Source: JADLGH01 sp964586675
Lineage (GTDB): Bacteria; Desulfobacterota_D; UBA1144; Nemesobacterales; UBA2774
Assembly (NCBI GenBank): GCA_964586675.1
Contig: CAZPHQ010000010.1
Location: 1 to 64,000, forward strand
DNA: 64,000 bases
Reading direction: 5' to 3'
Part shown: positions 60,955 through 64,000 of the stretch, one piece after another
Layout of the letters: each line of letters begins with the position of its first letter
Position numbering within the stretch: position 1 is the first letter of the stretch
The notes under the pieces: model-generated
What the model was told of the DNA's origin: nothing
The model's input: only the letters and a program-made list of their open reading frames with translations
Database searches by the model: none
Translations under genes and position numbers: made by a program

Positions 60955-61198
60955 TGAACGATACCTCCGGTAATTTTTCCGCGATCTGCCAGAGCAGAAA
61001 CAGAGAATCTATCCCATGCGGCTTCCGATTTCAAGGAGAAACTGCTCTTCGTTCGCGGAGAACCGTCATATTATATCCCCGGTTCCGTCCGGGTGTGAGT
61101 CCCGGCGGGCGCGGAGCCCCAATTTGACCGGGGGTCCGAAATGTGATAGATTCTATAGTGCACCGCCACGTTTTACACACATGGGAGTCTCCTGAATT

Positions 61199-61693
61199 AT
61201 GTCATTTAAAGTAGGCAACAAGGCTGTCTATCCGGCTCACGGGGTTGTTCAGATAAGAGCGGTCGAATCCAAGGAAATTTGCGGTACTATCAGGGACTTC
61301 TACATACTCCAGGTCGTTGACAGCGATGTCACCCTCATGGTCCCGACAGACAACGCGAAAACAGTGGGCCTAAGGCCCGTCATAACCCGGAAGCAGATAA
61401 TCAGGATATACGACATACTCAAGAGCAAGGAAAAGAACTCGGGCCACCAGAACGGCGGCCAGAGCTGGAACAAGCGCTACCGCGAATATTCAGACAAGCT
61501 CAAAAGCGGCGACATCTTCGAAGTCGCCCTCGTCCTCCGCGACATCAGCATCCTCCAGAAAGCGAAGGACCTTTCCTTCGGCGAAAAGCGCATAATGGAC
61601 ACCGCGCGCACGCTTCTCGTAAAGGAAATCTCGATAGCGAAAGACCTCGAAGAAGATTCCGTAACGAAAGAAATCGAAAGCCTCCTCGGCTGA
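61199..61693 (+). CDS. carD: CarD/CdnL family transcription regulator
   Basis: 164 residues. An N-terminal RNA polymerase-interacting domain, FKVGNKAVYPAHGVVQIRAVESKEICG ... FYILQVVDSDVTLMVPTDNAKTVGLRPVI, binds the beta subunit. The C-terminal helical domain (WNKRYREYSDKLKSGDIFEVALVLRDISILQKAKDLSFGEKRIMDTARTLLVKEISIA) contacts the promoter upstream fork. CarD stabilises open complexes, notably at rRNA promoters. GGGAG lies about 12 bases before the ATG. Upstream of the DUF58-VWA pair. Confidence 0.95.
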   Translation: MSFKVGNKAVYPAHGVVQIRAVESKEICGTIRDFYILQVVDSDVTLMVPTDNAKTVGLRPVITRKQIIRIYDILKSKEKNSGHQNGGQSWNKRYREYSDKLKSGDIFEVALVLRDISILQKAKDLSFGEKRIMDTARTLLVKEISIAKDLEEDSVTKEIESLLG

Positions 61694-61757
61694 CTCTCTC
61701 CCCCCGGCAATTCCGGGCATTAATGGATATCAAGCTCCCCCCGGTTATACTTCTCTG

Positions 61758-62642
61758 ATGCCGGGCAAGGACTATAATTCCCTCCTCGACCTCGAAACCG
61801 CGTCGCGCCTCAGGCGATTTTACTTCCGCTCCCCGTCCCGCGTCAGGGGCAGGAAAGCGGGCATACACAAGAGCTACTACAGAGGCATAAGCCCCGATTT
61901 CATGGAATATAAGGAGTACAACCGCGGCGACGAGCTCCGCCAGGTAGACTGGCGGCTTTACGGGCGGCACGACAGGCTCTACGTCAAAAAATTCGAGGAC
62001 GAGGTCAATCTCGACTGGTGCGTGCTCGTCGACAGGAGCGCGTCCATGGGCTACGGCGACGAGGGCCGGACAAAGCTCGACTACGCGCGGAGGCTCGCCG
62101 CGACTCTGGCATACCTCCTCCTCCGGCAGGGCGACGCCGTCGGGGCGGGGGTCTTCTCGGGCGGCGGGCTCGACGTTATCCCCCCGCGCGCTGGGAACCC
62201 GTCCATAGCCCCCATACTCGACATGCTCGGCTCGGCCTCGCCCGCAGGCGGAACCGCGCTTTCCGGGCCCGTAACGAAGGCCCTCGAAGTCTACAGGCGG
62301 GACTCGGCCTTCGTCGTGATTTCGGACCTTCTGACGGACGAAGCCGACTTCAGGCGATGCCTCCAGCTTCTGAACGCGGCAGGGCGCGACGCCGTCTTTC
62401 TCCATGTGCTCCATGAAGACGAAACCGAGTTCTCGTTCAGGGGTTCTTACGAGTTCGAGGACATGGAGTCCGGGGAGAAAGTCATTGTCGACGCGGGAGA
62501 GGTCAGAAATAATTATATCGAGAGGGTAAGGCAGTTCATGGATTCCCTCCGCCGGGCGTGCCACGAATACGAATCGCGCTACGTTTTCGCCCCTTCGTCG
62601 AGGCCCGTCGAAGAGCCCCTTATACAAATTGCAGACAAATAA
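61758..62642 (+). CDS. DUF58 family protein
   Basis: 294 residues. GIHKSYYRGISPDFMEYKEYNRGDELRQVDWRLYGRHDRLYVKKFEDEVNLDWCVLVDRSASMGYG is the DUF58 core, with a VWA-like MIDAS (DRSAS, near residue 92). Normally encoded directly downstream of a MoxR ATPase; here the MoxR gene is 32 kb away and this gene follows carD. No strong ribosome-binding site. The VWA/BatA-like gene starts 15 bases after its stop. Confidence 0.93.
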   Translation: MPGKDYNSLLDLETASRLRRFYFRSPSRVRGRKAGIHKSYYRGISPDFMEYKEYNRGDELRQVDWRLYGRHDRLYVKKFEDEVNLDWCVLVDRSASMGYGDEGRTKLDYARRLAATLAYLLLRQGDAVGAGVFSGGGLDVIPPRAGNPSIAPILDMLGSASPAGGTALSGPVTKALEVYRRDSAFVVISDLLTDEADFRRCLQLLNAAGRDAVFLHVLHEDETEFSFRGSYEFEDMESGEKVIVDAGEVRNNYIERVRQFMDSLRRACHEYESRYVFAPSSRPVEEPLIQIADK

Positions 62643-62657
62643 CGAGAGTGAAGCTTC

Positions 62658-64000
62658 TTGAATTTTTCCTTCCTTAGCCCATTTTTTCTCATTGGATTCG
62701 CGGCCCTCGCGCTCCCGGTGATCGCGCACCTCATATCCCGAAAAAGCGGCGCGGTAAAGAAATTCCCGGCCGTCACGTTCCTCCTCGCCTCGCGCGGAGA
62801 CAGCGCCGTGAGGTCGAGGCTGAAAGACTTTCTCCTTTTACTACTGCGCGCACTCGTCATAGCGCTGCTCGTGCTCGTATTCGCGCGCCCGTCCCTGTTT
62901 TCCATGGCGCCCGCGGGCGATGAAAGCCCCCGCTCACTGGCCGTCGTCGTCGACAACTCCTTCAGCATGGGCTACAGCGGCCGCTTCGACAGCGCCGTGA
63001 AAACGGCAAGCGGCATGGTCTCGTCACTCCCCGACGGCAGCTTCGCCATCGTCGCCCCGCTCGTCTCGAAGCCGGGTGAGAGACTAATACCCTCGCGCGA
63101 CAGGGCCGAGCTCAGGCGTGCGGCGGGCGGAATCGAGCTCAGCGCTACATACGCGGACAACGAAAAGCGCCTCTCGGAAGCATATGCGGCGCTCTCCGAC
63201 TCGCCGCCGGAGAAGAAAGAGGTGGTGTTCCTGACCGACATGCAGAGGAACGGCTGGGGCGATTCGCCCGCCCCTCGCGACTGGCTCCGCGTCGTCGACG
63301 TCACAGAAGGCGAAGAGTCGCCGAACAGGGCCGTAACCGAGGCCTCCGCGCAGCGGGGTAAAGACGAGACGACGCTCGAAATCGGCGTATCCAATTTCTC
63401 GCCCGACGAAGCGCGCGAGCTTCTCGCGAGGGTCAGTCTCGACGGACACGAAGTGAACGGCTATTTCGACCTCAAGCCGCATGAGAAGGCTGTGAGGGAA
63501 TTCACGCTTCCGGCAGACGGAGCCGTCGGAGCTCTTGGACACGGGACGGCAAGCATCGAAAAGGACGATCTGCCGATAGACGACTCGCGCTACTTCGTCC
63601 TTTCGGGCGGCGAAGGCGCGGGCGTCCTGATAATAGACGGCGACCCCCGGGAGGAAGCGAGGCTGAGCGAGACCTACTACCTCGCCGGCGCCGGCGAAAC
63701 CATTTCCGAGATATCCGGAACGCCTGTAACGGTCAGGGACAACGAGGCATTCCTCTCGGAGAACCTCGCGCCCTACGGCGTAATATTCCTCGCCAACGTC
63801 GGCGACATACTGCCCTCGAACGCCGTATCGCTCAAGGAATTCGTAACCTCGGGCGGGACGCTCGTCATATTCCCCGGCGAGAGGGTCAGGCCGTCTTCCT
63901 ACAACGCGCTTCTAAAGGAGCTGCTCCCCGGGCAGCTGTTGACGGTTCAGGAATCAGGCACATTCGTAAGCGCGGAAGGAGTGGCTTTTTCTAGCGACGT
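62658..64000 (+). CDS. BatA-like protein with VWA domain (3' end beyond the window)
   Basis: At least 447 codons from a TTG at 62658 (GAGAG nine bases upstream); the window ends before the stop. N-terminal BatA domain with two membrane helices (FLSPFFLIGFAALALPVIAHLI and LLLLLRALVIALLVLVFARPSLF). A VWA domain follows: LAVVVDNSFSMGYS holds the DxSxS MIDAS and VVFLTDMQ a further VWA strand. The later part (VLIIDGDPREEARLSETYYLA ... IIFLANVGDI-type, GGTLVIFPGE) resembles the glutamine-amidotransferase-like region of long BatA proteins. Partner of DUF58 and MoxR in an envelope-stress complex, by family. Confidence 0.92.
   Translation, partial: MNFSFLSPFFLIGFAALALPVIAHLISRKSGAVKKFPAVTFLLASRGDSAVRSRLKDFLLLLLRALVIALLVLVFARPSLFSMAPAGDESPRSLAVVVDNSFSMGYSGRFDSAVKTASGMVSSLPDGSFAIVAPLVSKPGERLIPSRDRAELRRAAGGIELSATYADNEKRLSEAYAALSDSPPEKKEVVFLTDMQRNGWGDSPAPRDWLRVVDVTEGEESPNRAVTEASAQRGKDETTLEIGVSNFSPDEARELLARVSLDGHEVNGYFDLKPHEKAVREFTLPADGAVGALGHGTASIEKDDLPIDDSRYFVLSGGEGAGVLIIDGDPREEARLSETYYLAGAGETISEISGTPVTVRDNEAFLSENLAPYGVIFLANVGDILPSNAVSLKEFVTSGGTLVIFPGERVRPSSYNALLKELLPGQLLTVQESGTFVSAEGVAFSSD

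Overview
The window reads as a GC-rich chromosome segment from a Gram-negative bacterium. It has a heptose-LPS gene (hldE), a MacAB/TolC-type tripartite pump, many lipoprotein signal peptides and LPS or exopolysaccharide glycosyltransferases. CarD, ATP-type PEP carboxykinase, NuoM and a fused glutamyl-tRNA reductase/porphobilinogen deaminase operon suggest a respiring member of the deltaproteobacterial radiation (Desulfobacterota or Dadabacteria-like). That placement is inference only: no rRNA or other decisive marker lies in the window.

Layout. 1-3.1 kb: a cupin gene, a startless gene remnant, a secreted protein and a dense field of interspersed repeats. 3.1-4.8 kb: a nitronate monooxygenase-like enzyme and a DJ-1/PfpI protein. 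5.0-10.4 kb: nine minus-strand genes forming an ECF42-type sigma factor locus (sigma factor, YCII/DGPF, SnoaL-like, GFA, RibD-like reductase, DoxX, two SRPBCC proteins, VOC protein). Two near-identical promoter sites, TGTCCAAAA then CGTCGTAT with a 17-base spacer between TGTCCA and CGTCGTA, lie upstream of the SnoaL-like and VOC genes and are the best candidate for the sigma factor's own recognition sequence. 10.5-13.4 kb: small orphan genes and an AT-rich patch that ends at a tRNA 3' remnant. 13.4-18.0 kb: the efflux pump. 18.3-23.6 kb: initiator tRNA, a coiled-coil lipoprotein, an exonuclease-WYL fusion, hemA-hemC, then folE with two PTPS/QueD paralogues. 23.7-29.4 kb: DUF4175, a peptidase MA-TPR protein and MoxR, half of a Bat-type operon whose other half (DUF58 and a BatA-like VWA protein) lies at 61.8-64 kb. 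29.3-30.9 kb: an isolated nuoM, followed by a second repeat field.

31.9-35.3 kb: a GNAT enzyme and an AT-richer XhoI/PaeR7I-type restriction-modification pair with an antitoxin-like small gene. 35.4-36.5 kb: a divergent Fur/PerR-type regulator and dps sharing a palindromic operator. 36.6-42.0 kb: SufT-like and Mrp iron-sulfur cluster factors, a CbpA-type co-chaperone, DUF1844, a CpsB-like phosphatase and hldE. 42.6-47.9 kb: TPR lipoprotein, PfkB kinase with MTA phosphorylase, ornithine cyclodeaminase-like protein, chromate transporter. 47.9-51.5 kb: rsmG, a nuclease, a TrmI-type methyltransferase and an MFS transporter. 51.6-54.8 kb: three glycosyltransferases. 54.9-55.1 kb: tRNA-Lys and tRNA-Glu behind a near-consensus promoter. 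55.5-61 kb: an isochorismatase-family hydrolase, an S33-type lipoprotein hydrolase, a class C beta-lactamase-like protein and pckA. 61.2 kb: carD.

The most interesting signals are the paired ECF promoters, the disrupted 5' end of the VOC gene beneath one of them, a modular interspersed repeat with constant ends and a variable core (eight copies), the tRNA-fMet 3' remnant beside AT-rich genes, the PTPS pair in which one copy has Ser in place of the catalytic Cys, and the exonuclease-WYL fusion. No CRISPR array, prophage, transposase or rRNA was seen.
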